From the NCBI GenBank assembly GCA_014549065.1, contig JACDOX010000007.1, positions 6,751,034 to 6,815,033 of the forward strand: a stretch of DNA of 64,000 bases, written 5' to 3'. This DNA is from Cardinalis cardinalis. Its lineage: Eukaryota; Chordata; Aves; Passeriformes; Cardinalidae. Below, in pieces: positions 26,401-41,400 of this stretch. The stretch's first letter is position 1; every line of letters begins with the position of its first letter. The translations under genes were made by a program, and so were the position numbers. Below the pieces are notes generated by a model that was given only the letters and a program-made list of their open reading frames with translations, was not told where the DNA came from and made no database searches.

Positions 26401-29400
26401 AAGGTACATTGGTTTGTTTGTTAGTAGTATTACTTAAAAGAATTGTACTTTTAAGTCATTTGAGGTAAATTTCTGTTGTTAAAACTATTATTCTGTTATT
26501 GTGTAAGAGTATAATTTAAAATTAGTGATTGAAATAGTCCTTTTCTGAATGTAATATTCTGTAGGAGTCTAATTCCTGCACAGAAGGAAGGTTGAAGTCC
26601 TCCAGGCTCTAAACCCTGTTTCTTACCTGTTGGGATCATGAAGTTAGTTGAATAGCTTGAACTCCTTTGTTGTGCTTTATTCACAGCTGAACAAATAACA
26701 CGAGTTTCAGATGGGAGCAATACATCAGTACTTTTGTCTTTTCAGCCTCTCTTGAGTTCTAATAATTTGCTATTTACCAATATCTTTCTTACTTTCTTAA
26801 TAAGCACATTTATAGTTTTATTTTGCTTAGAGTATCCCAACCAGTCAAATGAAAAACTCCTTACTTCTTTGTGGAACTCTTCTCATAGAAAGAATGGACT
26901 CCAGAAGTTGTGATTTCAGGACATTTTAACAGCGTAGAAGATGTGAAGTGGGATCCTGAAGGAGAGTTTGTCATCAGTGTCAGCTTTGATCAAACTACAA
27001 GGCTCTTTGCTCCATGGAAAAGGAAGGAAGAAACAGAGGTATCATCTTCAAAGATTTTGTGAGTGTGGTTAAGGGGGATTGGTCAGTCCTGAGTTTGGAA
27101 TGAGTTGTGTGAATATAACTCAAACCTTAAAGTTCCCCAAGCGATGATCTGTTTAAAACTGCTTGGTTTGGTAATTGAGTATGTGCNGTTTTCACTTTAA
27201 AAATATTAGTGGCAGAGTTTTTGCAATCACACAGTGTGATTGCAGTTCAATCCCGAGTCCGTGTCCAGATTACCTTCAGTAAGTGTTCTCCCAGAGTCTT
27301 GGAAAACAGGCTCTGCAGTAATTCAGAAGGAGGAATACATGACTGGTACTGATAACCACTTATTGCAGTGTTTAACAATTGGCTACGCTGCTGCAGGTAA
27401 TAATAAAGAAACTCAACTTTGATTGCGCTTTTTTACATGAACTTAATCTAAACAAAGTTCTTGCTGTATTTTTTTATATTAATTTGTTAATGACTCAGTT
27501 TTACTAGAATGATTATCTGAACTACATGAGTGCAGCTGATGCCTGTTTTAACCCCCAGCCATCAACTAAGGACCACACAGCTGCTTGCTCACTCCTCCTG
27601 CATTGGACTGGGGGAAGATCTGTGTATGAATGCAGAAGTTCCTGTTTCTCGTTTCTCATGAACTTTTCTCCTCTNCAAATACAACCTTTTCTGGCAGAAC
27701 AGTACCAATATTCCATTCAGGAAACTGGCAGAAACTAGACTGACTGTAGTCATATAAGGCCCTGTGCCATTGGTTGGGGAGGCTGTTATAGCCGTCTTAT
27801 CAAAGCTTCTGTAATGTAGATCAGTACAGGAAGTCTTATGTTTCTGAGAGAGTGAATTTGCCATAATTTCTTTGATTTCCTTCTTCCAGGCCACACAGGA
27901 GTGGTGGCAATCCCATTTCAAGAGCTGCGTTTTGTCTTGTGTTGTAGGAAGGATATTTCCAGTTTCCTTTCATGCTTTTTATCCTAATCTCTACTCANGA
28001 GGGTACATTAAATATATCAAAACAAAGTTCAAGACTAGCATGTGATGTAAGTTGGCAGCATTCAAGGGTTGTCAATGTCACTTTCTCTGACCTACTGAAG
28101 TACCACTCTTTATTATGTGTGCTGCTTGCTAACTTTTAATCCTGTCTTCTGAAAGAACTGATCTTTGTGTGATTTACCTGCACAGCTCTCCCTGAAACTT
28201 TTGAATCAATCAATTTAGCAGAGTGATTGCAGTCTTCATATCTAAATATGGCATGAACTGAATTCTTGTACTTTGACTTCCCGCTAATTTGACCAGGTGT
28301 AAATCTAAGTAGTTTCAGTATTTGCTGCTGCATGAGGTGTGGGAGAAAGCCTTAGCATCCTTTTTGGATGGATGAAGTGGAGGGTTGGGATAGAAATGGG
28401 TCATTTGAAGAGATTTAATGAGGACTTCTGAACCCTGGAAAAGTTTTTAGTTCTGCTGCTCATGTACTTGCATAACACAGGCTTTTAAAATGCCTTACTT
28501 TCTTTATCACATTGAGTTTAGCATCTGAAAAATTACAACAGGTGACATCTGATGTTTGCCTTAACAAAACACAATGGATGTTTATGGAAAGTTAGTATTG
28601 CAGCTCATGCTTTTCCGTATGAAAAGGAAACGAAGTGTGGAATGCAAATAAGTATTCTTAAAGTCTTAGTTCTGATATCAGAATATCAGAAAAGAGGGAT
28701 AGCCATCACCTTCAATTTGTCATGCAAATTTCTAGATTCTTCTGGAAGAAGCTTATTGCATGACTTATATAGCCCTCTCTTTGTTTGAGGTTTTTTTGTA
28801 TGCAAAGATGTACCCAGTAAAGGGTAAGAAGGGCTTGTTGTGCTGTTTGATTTTATCTTTTTTTAAGAATGCATGCCTTTTTCCTTACTGAAAAATAATC
28901 AAGCCCTTGTGAAATTATGAGGTTTTGTAGGATGTCTCAAATTCCCATTCAGGTCCTGTCAGAAACTTCAACATTCAAAACTCAATTGAGTTTCTAGGGT
29001 GGCATGTGCAGTTTACAGTCAATATATTGCCTTTCCTTACACTCATATGNTATCTAGTCTTGGCTACAGGCATTGGAATACTGAAGTAGTCTAAGTTATT
29101 TTAATTGTTTCTGGTTCTGCTAGCTCTTAACTCAAAAGTACACACTGGATTTTTCCAACTGAAGTATCATCTGAGTGAAATAGCAAATGACACTTAGAAT
29201 CTATTATGGTTTTGTCAGTTTTTTGCAAAGCTTCTATTAAATGGTCTCACTTGAATAAATTATTTAAAGAAAAGAGGGATGTAGGAACCTTGTAGCCTGC
29301 TGACAGCAATGCTGCTGTTCTTTGTGAAAGACAGATGAAGGAAGCAGGATAATTATCACTACTTTTCTTAGGTCTTTCAGACCTACAGTCTTGGAAGTAG

Positions 29401-32400
29401 TAGGATACAAACCTCTTTTTGCTTAGGCAAATTATGTTCTATTCCTGACTGTCTAGCATGAAGTAGTCACAGTAAGTGCCTTAAACACATCTCTGCAGGG
29501 ACANAGTTTACTAATTACAGGAATGGTTTGGTGGAAAAAGAAGATTCAACTGATGTATGTGAGCACCAGTTTTATGCACATCAGTAGAAGGCTGCTCTTA
29601 ACTTTGTGTTAATAAATTCAGCAAGTAGAGTAGTGGTGCTTTTTTGGAACTCTAAATTGCGCTATTTCTCTGTTTAAGAATTGNGTTTTCACTGTGTGTC
29701 TGCTCATTTTTAGGTAACATGGCATGAAATTGCCAGGCCTCAAGTGCACGGATACGACCTGCGCTGTCTGGCGATGATCGGCCGGTTTGAGTTCGTGTCA
29801 GGAGCAGATGAAAAAGTGCTTCGAGTTTTCCGTGCTCCCAAGAACTTTATTGAAAACTTCAGTAACATCACTGGTATCCCAATGGAGAAGCTCTGCTCCC
29901 GTGTAAGTGGGCTACAGCAATGCTACATGAAGAGAATGCTGTTAGATGTAAAATAAATAATGCTTCAGAAAATGTCGGATTGCACTAAACTTTGTAAAAA
30001 TTCTTTTAGTTGTGTTGAAACTATAACCTCATTTTCCTTTCTCTTCTGCTTGCTTACATGTGTGTTGTTTCATATGTATTTTTCTGGTGTTGTTATATGA
30101 AACAGGTTCTATTTGAAACCAAACAAGACCTTGTGTCAAAAGATTGAAAAGAGTGTGGGTAACTTTTAGGTAACTCAAACCAAAGCAGACCACTGTACAC
30201 TCTTGGGGATGAAACAAACAATTAAGCCTGTTGATGTATTTCCCCTTAATTTAAGGGTGTAGTAATCTTGCCTACTTCTAATTATTGTTGTGTGGTTGTG
30301 TGTTGGTATTGCTATTTTTTTTTTTTTTTGCAATTGCATGCTTGGAAAATAGCATAAAGATTTCAGCACTAGTTCTTGCTTAGAAATATTTATAAATATG
30401 TATTTACTTTATTTCCTCTTGGCATTGGAAATTTTCTTTACATTCTAGTTCTTAGTTATGGGTATGTCAGCTGTCCTGTGCTGCTATCCTTTGTTTGTTC
30501 CCCATTTGCATTAAGGTCTAATTCTGATTTTGTCTGCATTTTGTGGAGCAGACCTCATTCAAGATAGTTGCCTCTGTGCAGTGCCTTGCATGCTCTTTGG
30601 ATATCTCACTCAAAAGCAGTGTTTCTGTGCAGTTTCTCAGAGATGGATTAGCCTTTCCATTTAATTTAACAGTTGAAATATCTGGGATAGAAATAGAATC
30701 ATTTTTGATAGCAAGAAGTTACCTAAGTAGCCTCTTAGTGATTTAATTCCACAAGACTTTGTAAGCATTTGCATAATGACCATTGTACAAATAACACTGT
30801 GCTTTTATAAGGGTGGCAGATGTCATTATTTTACTTTATTTAGACTTTTCTTATTGGCTCTTCCTCTGAGTGCTGTTTTTTGATTGATATCATAAAGTGT
30901 TTCACATGGGCTTTGGTTAAAGAGGAAGGCTTTATGAGCTGTAATTATACAGCTGCTTTTAAATAGCTTTCTTGAAATTGTTTTCTGTGAAAGCTTTTTA
31001 TCACTAAAGTGGGGAAGCTTTTTCTTAATGTGGCTTAAATGCCTTCCCCAAAAAAGTATCTGTAACCAAAAAACAGTTTTATATTCTAAAAGGGTTGAAT
31101 AGGATTATATTTAGTTCAAATCCATTGGATTGTATTATACTTTGAGTTGTAATGAGGAACCATTTTTGTTTTAGAGTCCTTATGCTTGTCTGGGTCTCTG
31201 GTACATTTTCTCATCTAATTATGAACATTTAAGTACATTTTAAGCTGTTACCTAAAATATTGATTTAATTCAGTAAAAAAGTCTCTCTTTGAACTTTTCT
31301 GGTGCCATAAGGAAGTGGGGTTTACAGCTATTAAATTTTTTTTTATCTCTACACAAAGGTCCCCAAGTTCACTTACCCTTTCTAAACTTTTACTTTTTTC
31401 CTATACCATTATGGAAGTATTTTCTGTCTGATGATTTGTCCTTTCCTTGTGCTGCTTTAAACAGACATGTATTCCAGCCACATCTCAGTACTATTTACTG
31501 AGCTGTGTTTCAAGTTGTGGTCATAGGCAGTCACCCTCTGTTCTCTTTTCCAGAATGCTGCTTTATTATTTCACTTCAGAACAACGATTTCCCAGTTCTA
31601 TTGTGTTAAAAACTGCAACTCTCTCAGTTAATAGATTAATTGTCATGTATGTGCTAGAATAAACATAATTGTGGAAGAAAACCTGCAATTAGTGTTGAAG
31701 AAAATCCTTGAGCTGGAGCCTTAGAAAAGTGCTTTTTTGTTGCTTTTGGTTTTGGTTTGGTTTTTTTTTTAGTTCTCCCCTTCCTGCCAGAGTACTGGTT
31801 TTTGTTTTGTCCAGGGTATGTTCTAGACAAGAGTTTTTCAAAGTGCCCCCTTCACTTCTCTAGGAAAGTAGCTCTAGAAACTCTCAGGGATTCCTAAAGC
31901 TGTGGCCTTTGAAATCCAAGCCTATGTGACAATCTGTGTGTAACCTTTCTTTTTTCTTTAATTCAGCAGTCATCTGATCTTCCAGAAGGTGCAACTGTGC
32001 CAGCTCTGGGATTATCCAATAAAGCTGTTTTTGAAGGTATTGCTAGTGAGAAATAATGGTTGTGGTATTTCATGTGGAAACTTTATTCAAGGAATTGTTT
32101 TAGTGTATGTATTAGGTCTGTAAGTGTAGACTTGACTGCAAGTTCAGAATCTAGAAATAAAATCATGCAAAGTGTTTATTTCTTTGCTAGCACCTAAACG
32201 TTGTGTTTTAAAGTAAAAAACACAAGTAAGAAAGAATTAGTTAGCCAACAGTAGCTAATATCTTGGAGAGGCAGTGGAGATTACATTGTGGAGGAACAGG
32301 GAAGGAGGGACAGACATCTCCCTAGAATGATAAAAAGTATTTTCCTGACCCTGGGAATGAGACCAGGGATCTGGTTTTCATAAAGTCTCTGGTAAAAATG

Positions 32401-35400
32401 CACTATAGTGGAATGTACAAATTAGGTCAGACCTGTTGTTTTTTTTTTTTTTCTTTGCCTAAAACTTTTTCAGAAGGTGTGATCTACAAAAGGAAGCATT
32501 TTAATAAGCTTTGTCTCCAGTGTCTTCAATGGCAATAAGCCAAATTTTCCTAAATAATTTGAAGAAAAAAACCAGCTCGGTTGTACTTGAAATAACTTGT
32601 AAAATATATTTTGGCAAAGTTTTTTTCTCCTGCTAACTCATGAGTTCTTCCAATCAGATGGGAAACAAAACCTCCTTCTTCTAGATTATTGCCACACACA
32701 GAATAACTAATTTCCATTGATTTTATGTGGCCCAACCAGAGGCAGTTCGATGAATAGAACTTCCCTGCATCATCCACCACTGCTTTCACAGTGCTGGCAG
32801 CATTGGTGGCTGAGGGTAAAACACCACAGATGTGATCTCACTTACTCTGCAGAGGAATCTTCCTAGTGATCAGATAGTGGTCTCAGATGAATATTCCTCA
32901 TTTCATTTTCAAAGAGGGCAAAGATGGGATGAATGAGAAGATAGTCTTTGCTTTGCTTTTTCNGTACCTTCTTTTTGAAACTGCTGTGCTTGAGAGGTAC
33001 ATTTGGCAAAAAGGTAGATTCTGTCTGAGAGGAGCTGTTCCCCATCTCTGTATGTTTTTCTTAATACCTTCACGAGGAAGGACAGAGTTGAATTTTAACT
33101 TACAAGTAATTAGTTTTGGTTACCTCTGATACTTTTGCCTAAAGATAAGGACTGAGCCCTCAGCATTTTTGCTGAAGTTTGCAAGTTGTAGCTACACTTG
33201 CTCAATATGGGTTTTCATTTAGTGATTTACATCAAATTTAGGAACTCATCACTTGTATCAGATTTTTGTCTTAAACTTTTTCAAATACAGAAAGAAAGGT
33301 TTAACACTGGGGAAACACAGGTTGAACTCTGGTGATTGTTTTGCTCAGTGAAATTCTTTTTAGGAATCTCTGAAAGATTGTGCTGATGGAGAGAGGTCTG
33401 TTTCAAAGTGAAGGTTAGGTTATTTTTTTCAAATCTNCTCGTTCTCATATGCACTATAAGCTAGTTAGCTTCTAGTATTCATATTATTGTAATTCTGCAA
33501 GCAGAGAAACCTAGTTTCAACTACTTTTAAAAAATATAGATGTTTTTTACTTGTATAATAAATCCTCATATTTTTCCTCCTTTCTAGTATGTTCTCTAGC
33601 TAATGAAGTCCTTATTTTAATAGGAGATATGGCTGTTCAACCAGATGACGATGAAGAATCATTTAATACCATTTCAAATCAGTATCCAGAGATTTATTTT
33701 CAACCCTTGATCCTTACAGGTATGAGAGTTATTTCTGTTATAGGTAATAGAGAATGAGGTTCATTGAATATAAACTTGAAGCATTATTTAGCTGAATTGA
33801 AAAAATCAAATTTGAATAGGCTGTACAAATCTTTTTTAGAGCCTCCACCAGAGGATCACTTGCTGCAGAATACCTTATGGCCTGAAATTCAGAAGCTGTA
33901 AGTTTTATTTTTCCTTTTCTTCTTTGTTACAAAATTTCCAGAAAGCTGTTGCAACATCTTAATGAAGCCTAGTCTTGTCATTTGACTTTGTGTGTGCTGT
34001 ATTGCTTATAAAATAAATAAATTATATATCTATAAAAATTAGGAAACAGTGAAGAAAATGGCAGTTAGAATTGATGTGCCACAGTTTTATTTTAGTTCAT
34101 TGTTTCTCCTTAGAGCCTTGTCTATACTGAAGGTCTCTCTGCGTAAGNAGCTTTGTGCTACTTTCCACTTTATGGCGCGGGCTTGCAGATGTGGTGTGGA
34201 AGTAGGGGCTGAGGCATCAATGGAGGAGCTTGCCCCTAACTCCTGTCACAGTTGTAAGGTGCAATAGATGGAGCCAGCAGCCAAATTAGTGTGTCTAGTG
34301 CTAGAGCAAAGTGGTAAGTGTTGAGTAAGATGGTTGCAAGGCTGGTTTGAGTATTGAATGCTGACACAGTGGCTGTCACTTGCAAAGATAATGGACTTAT
34401 GTGGCCATGATAATTGTTTTGAGGTTGCAGGGTTTTAGAATTCTTCAGCTATGTTTTCTTCCTTTTCTGAAATTCACAACAATTTTCACATGATTTGTGC
34501 TTTAAGGATCCCAGTAACATGAGGCTATACTTTGAAAATCTTTTAAGTTCTAGTATCAAAGTATAGCACAAAGAAATACAATAATCTCAATCTCTTGTGG
34601 GTTTATTTATCTGAATCTCCTGAAAGGAGTCTTAGACTGGAACAAGAAGATTGTTGAGCCTTTGCTGATGGTTAAAGTCACCACTTTTGTCGGGAAGGAA
34701 TGTTACAGTTACATTACCAGTTTTGTGAGGAAGGAAATAAAAAGCTTTGGGAAAATGCTATGCAGCTTGCTTCATTGGACTAAGGGGGAAGTTCTGTGGG
34801 AGATCATCTTTATGTTCAATTGGGCAGTAAATCTGATTTGAATGCTTTTAAACTCTGTTACTGTGTTTGTACTCAAAAATTATTTTAGGAGGAAAATCAG
34901 TGGATGTTAGACCATATCTGCANGTTTTGTAATTTCTAACTGTTACTTTAATTGTTTCTTCTGTGCGTTCTATGGCTGCTAATGCACTCACATAAGTAGA
35001 TTGGTAAGGGATGTTTAAGTAGTGGAAAGGAGCCAAAGCCAAAATTCTTCATCATTTGCCTTTGACATTTCACAAAGTGTAGTGGGACATTAATATTTTA
35101 TACTCTGCTATGGGAGTACTGCTTATCTGCCTTTATATCCTGCATTCATTAAAATAACTCTGTTTTATGACAGTCTTCAGATGACTTTTATCTGAGCAGT
35201 TTTTTCTGGTTTTAGAGACACAGCTAATGATATAGATCATTTTATGCAAGAGCAACAAGATGTAAAGCATTCACAGACTTTCAGATTTTTTGGTCAGAGT
35301 AATCTTGAAAGAAGTAACATGAAATCACATAATGTAGATTTCAAGTTGCCATAGCAGCAGAAGAACAGTGTGAGGCACTGACTTGCTAAAAATAGCTTGT

Positions 35401-38400
35401 TTGTCATTGACGTTTTTGTATTCCTAGCTCTAACTTGACACCAAATTTTGAAGAATTAGTGTTGGGTTTTGCAAAGTGTTGGCTTGAGGAGGTTTTAGTA
35501 CAAAGAACTGGCTGAATTTTTTACNTAATATAATAACTTCAAAAAAATGGTAAATCTTGTGAGAATANGCTAATCTTTATCTCCTTGGAAAATTATCATG
35601 CAGCATGTTGAGATTAAAGCTTCAGTGATGAAATAAATATNTATGTTTGTATATATGTACATTTCATGTAATACACTTGGAAGTTGGAAGAGATCCTTTT
35701 TGACACTAGAAAATTACTGTATTCATTTGTCTGGACGCTTGAAAGTCCATTCAGTCTGCCTGTGCATTAAAAAATGCTGTGCATTGTACAATGCTGAGGC
35801 AAAATTGCCAGTGGTTGAAAATATCATTTCATTATTCATTCATGCAGTTACTTCTCTCCATTGTGAACNTTTATTTGGTGGTGTGCTATGTAGTGAAGAG
35901 ATCAGATTTTGTTTATGGGATGAGAGGATGGGACTGTATAGTAGCTCCAGTGCTGTCAAGGCTCATATACACTCCGTTGAAACAGCAAACATCTCCTGTT
36001 GCCAATAGCTTAATTCTCTTTACTGGAGACAGCAATGGTCTGTACAGCTGCTATGTACAGGTCTGACCTAAGATAGTCCTGCTCATATAACTTTGCAAGA
36101 GAAAATATTTTATATTTTCTGTTAATTTGGTAAGAATGGTTGCANTTTGACATTTCAATTTAGCAAAGAAGCATTGCATGGAGAAGCTTGAAATCAGCTG
36201 CTCTTCAAATACCACTTTTAGGAGATTAAAACCATAACAACTGAGGATTTGTTTCACAGGTTATTTTCCCATCATTGAATTTCAGGAAATTTATACTTTN
36301 GAGACAATAAATATTTTTTAATTTTAGAAAATTGGCTTGCAGTGGTTTTCACTACAAAACAGTCTCCAGGAATGTGTTTTAAAAGTAAGCATTATGATAA
36401 AACTCATGCTGGTGGCAAATTAAGAGTAAGACATGCAGTAGTACCTTCATCATTATAAGACACACTCAGATTTGCAACTTAACATTTCAATTAGGGGTAT
36501 ACACCAGTTCCTCTCCCTGTCAAAAGGTCCANGCACAGTTACATTTTATAAAAGCCATTCATTCCCAGTGTTCAGACATTGCTTTGGCAGTCTTTTGATG
36601 GGATATGCCCAGCGATGATGCTTTGGACTCGGTTCAACAGATCCAGACAGTAATTTGTCATTTAAGGCTGTTCTGGCTGCANGTGAAATCCCATGAACAT
36701 CAGTCCCATGTAAGAAGTTAACACTGCTGACCAAGGAGTTTATTAAGAGAACTGCCTATCTTTTCAGATCTAGGAGAATCACAGGAAACCACCCCACCCA
36801 ACTGGTACTGAGCTGATACGTGTTTATATGTTACATGTCCAATTTTACTTCCAGTCTTTTTTGTAACTGATTTTAATTTGTGTTNGTCTGTATGGAATTT
36901 CTCCTTATTAGTTAAATACCAGTCTGGAAATGTGAGCTTGGATTTCAGAACTCATGTGAAGACTGATTAAAAAATGTATTTCTGGAGAAGGCTAGAAATT
37001 TTGTGAGTTTTGCTGAGGTCTTTTCCTTTTCCAACATGATGCTTGTCTTTTAGATCAGAAATCTTCTTGCAGTATTTCACAGAATNGGCATCCTTTGACT
37101 GTGTGTTTGTGGCATATTTCTTCAGTGGTTTTCAAACAAGTGGCTTATGATTTTTATTGATAGTGTTAAAATAGCTTTTTAAGAAAATAAGGATACATTA
37201 AATGCTGCTTTAATCTGCTTTGTTAGTCATTAGGGTGGCTTTTGCAGTGCTGATGCTTTAAGACTATGGAATGGGCTGAAGAGATTTTTCTGTAGCCAGC
37301 TTCTAATAGAAAAAATTGTGCAGATGTTTAAACTGAAAACTGAACAAAGTATTTGNGATGTAATACAGAAACTGTGGAGAGAAGTTCCTGGCAGGTGCCT
37401 TTCATCTTTGAAAAGGGATTTAAATTAATATAACAACTTTGATACATACTGCAAAAATGATTGTGATGTGTTAAATTTCTTTTCACATGTATTTCAGATA
37501 TGGACATGGATATGAAATTTTTTGTGTTGCTTGCAATAATTCAAACACTCTAATTGCCTCAGCATGTAAGGTAAGAAAAGATTCTAGCACCACCTAGTGA
37601 AAAGTGCTGTCCGATTTCTAGGGCTGAATCCTCTTCTTTCTCACAANATGTGAAAGATTTTGTGTGATAGTTGGCTTGCAAAGGTGAGGGTGGATTGCCA
37701 ATGAGTTATTATTCCTGAATTGTGTGTGATTCATTTGAAGANATTAGTAAGATAAATTCTAAGAAATACAGGTCTGAAATGTTTTCTTACTGATATATTA
37801 TCAGCATTAGAAGAAAGTAGGGAAACAATGTTGAAACTTGCCAAAGGAAAGCTGGGTCTTACTGGATTGCAAGCCTAAAAACAAGCTGTCTAATATCTTA
37901 CCACTTTGAAATGTGTGACTTTTATGCTTTCTCTCATTAATTCACAGTGATACTGTTTTCCATCCATACAGGCTTCCAAAAAAGAACATGCAGCAATTAT
38001 TTTGTGGAGCACTACTTCTTGGAAGAAACTGCAGAGTTTGTCTTTTCACAATCTGACTGTTACTCAGCTGGCATTTTCTCCTGATGACAGCTTTTTACTG
38101 GCTGTTTCTAGAGACAGGAATTGGTCACTGTGGAGGAAACAGGATTCCTCAGAGTCAGGTAAGATATGTGAAGTGGTGGTATGCATTTGTAGACTTGGCA
38201 GTTTGTTCCGTATTTTTGGCTNCAAAATATTTGAAAGAGAATTGATAAAATATTTTAATGGACATTTTGCTTGAAACTTTGGAGAATTATTAGTGTTGTA
38301 GGCTCTTGTGAATTTAAGAAATGCAATTAATGTGTGGAAACATAAAAAGGAAATTAAAATGCAGAGAAGAATATAATCAGGCTTTAGATAGTGTTTAACT

Positions 38401-41400
38401 GATGGATGTAATTAAGTCCTCGTGCCTTCTGCGTGTGATTGTACGTTTGACTTACTGAAATCAAGTACACNAGCTGAACTTCAGATTGGCATTCTGTCAA
38501 GGAGAGCCCCCTTTCATTGCAGAGTTCTGTGCAGGCATAGCCAGAAGGTTCAGTGCTGCACCCATATCCTGCATAGGTTGCCTTATCCCTGCTTGCATGG
38601 CCTGACACTTTGAGACTCCTGACAGGATTAATCTCTGTCTTTGGTGTGGCTGATAATCCTACACAATTGATTAATTTGACTAGAACTGGCTATGTCTGAA
38701 AAAAGAGCTGATAGTAAGGATTCTGTTGACTTTCTCATTAAGACTTTGAGCCTTGCAAAATCATGAGGAGATTGCTATTGAACGCTTTAATAGAATCCTA
38801 GAACAGATGCTTGTGCTGAAAGTGATTATCATCGCACTCTTCGCTTAATAGCATATAAACACTGCTGGGCTCTATAGAATGTTCCTAGAGACTTGGCAGT
38901 GAGTTTTGGCCCCTTCAGACAGTGTCCAGTTGTATTCTGGCTTGAATTTCTGTTCTATTCAGACTTCTATTCTAAAGCCTGGCATTATGTCCACAGTAGT
39001 TNCACAATGGTTCAGGATAAGGATCATGAATACTCAGAGGAAATNCTCTTTTCATCTGTTCATCAATAACCCTTCTGTCTACAAATAACATCATTATTAG
39101 TGTAAAGCAAGACTGCTGCTATTGGCATCCCAAGAAGTGGTTATTTAAAGTCTATGCTCCAAAATNACAACCTTTTCTGCTTAGGAAAAGCATTCTCATT
39201 TACTGATCTGCTGATCAGATATAGTGCCTGATTGCATACGTGCTGAAATATAAGCTTGTCTCTTTGGNAACACATTAATCTTTACAACTGGACCATTATG
39301 ATTTGACAGCTGGGACTTTACTGGTGAATAGGAGCTTTAGTGAAATTACTGGGAAGTTTGAACACAAGGTAAATCTTGCACTATTCAAAAACTTCTGAAG
39401 TNAGTGTTCTTAAAAAAAACTTGATAAAAATAACCTGAAGGTGTTCTACTTGAATTCTTCTGAAAAAGAAATTTATTTAAACGATTGAACTGTTCCTACT
39501 GCTTTAGGCCTATAAGGGCTTACTGATATGGTCTTGAACAGGTGCTAGTTATCACTGTGGTAAGTGCTGGAAAATAACCTCATATAGTCCTAAGTATTCC
39601 CAGTTGCTTTATAGATGAGTGGAATAATGTCAAAGTATTCTTGCAGTTCTGACATAGAGTTTAGTAAGAGTAACAATCACTTTTAATATGTAAAGTAGTT
39701 GAAACAAGGCTTTTTTCCTCTTTTTATTCCAGGACCAGTCTTCACTTGCTGTGCATACACAGATAAAAATACAGCGGTTCACAGTCGAATCATTTGGTCC
39801 TGTGATTGGACCCCAGACAGCAAGTATTTTATTACTGGAAGTCGGGACAAAAAGGTTATTAATGTTAAAGGAATTTAGAAAGCCCAGGGTTGTTTTAAAT
39901 GTTTTTTTGAATAACAAACACTGTGTTCTAACGAGCCCCTATTTTATATATACACAAAAATCTTATTGCATNTATTAGCACAGAAATCAGTGATACTTTC
40001 ATAAGCTAAATAAAGTGCTTGAATATGTATATACAAGACTGTGGGCTGCCAGTTGGACATTCTCCCTTCTTTTTTCATGCAGTAAGACAAGCATATGTCA
40101 CATAATTCTATGGGTCTCAAGTTTTTCTTTAACTTTCATAACAGAATCTGGTTTTGTTGTCAGTAACTTTCATTAAATCAGACAGACTGCCTACAAAGTC
40201 AAATCTTTGTAGGTAGAGGGTGGTTTTACCATTTTTAGGGTCATCCACTGTGCCTTGAAGTTATTTTAATGATGTTTTGTACGTGCATTTACTAGAAGAT
40301 TAGAGNGGAAGTTCATAGATGATTCTTTTGCTTACAGGTCATTATCTGGGGCCAGTGTGATTTGCCAGTGATTTCTGACGGGAATGAGCTGGATTCAATC
40401 AAGCCTTGTTCAACAGTGCTGGATGCTGGGGATTCTGTGACTGCTGTTGGTATCAGCCGTGTGCTTACTCCTGATGGAAGGTATTACTGGTTTTTTGTAT
40501 TGTCATTTTGTGTTTAATCTGAAATTAGTATTTATCCCTTTAGTCAACTAGTTTCCTGTGGATAAACAGCTCCCTAAATCTGCCTGTCAATTGTTTTGAC
40601 CGTTCTTTAACAGAATAACCTCTACTTTTTTTCTTTCCTAGCCACCCTTTCAGGTGTATGGTGACTTCTCCAAGCAGTGTAATGAGAAAAATGCTANTGG
40701 GAGAGGGGAGGGAGAGATGCATGAACACCCCTGAAACACATAAATTCTTCCAGACAGGCAGAAATATTGACTGATCTGATGTTGTGATAACCTCCTTATT
40801 TTTTCCTAACCAAATATATGCAACAGATTTCTGCTTTACTAATTTTTTTGTGAAGCAGCTTTGATGTNTTAATTTTTTTCATGGAAAAGTAAATACTGAT
40901 TTAAAGGGCAAGGTGCAATAACAGTGCTTGAGTGCTATTCTTTCTATCCTGAATTAGAACTGACCTCACTGAGCTGTCTACTGTAATTTCTAATAAAATG
41001 AATGTAATTATTNTCTTGATAGATACATTGTTGCAGTAGGCCTAGAGAATGGGANGATTATCTTGTACACATGGAAGCAAAGTGGGAAAGAACCAGCACT
41101 GGCTGACTGGACCACAGGTGTTGAGATAGATAACAGGTATGTCTTTTGAAGTGAGTTAGGAGCAATGAAATATTCTTCNGACTAACAGTGCTGGAGTTCT
41201 GTTCTTATAGTATAAAATGTATGAATCTAGTTTATTTCTGTATCAAAAATTATTATCCTTTTAGGAAAANTTTGATCCCTGAAAGTTTAAAGATGTCTTG
41301 AAGCAAAACCCAGAAATAAAAATACTATTTATTTAGATGTGTTAAAAAACCTTCAAACAGATATGAACAAAAACCAAAGGGGGGTTAAACCCCAAAATAC

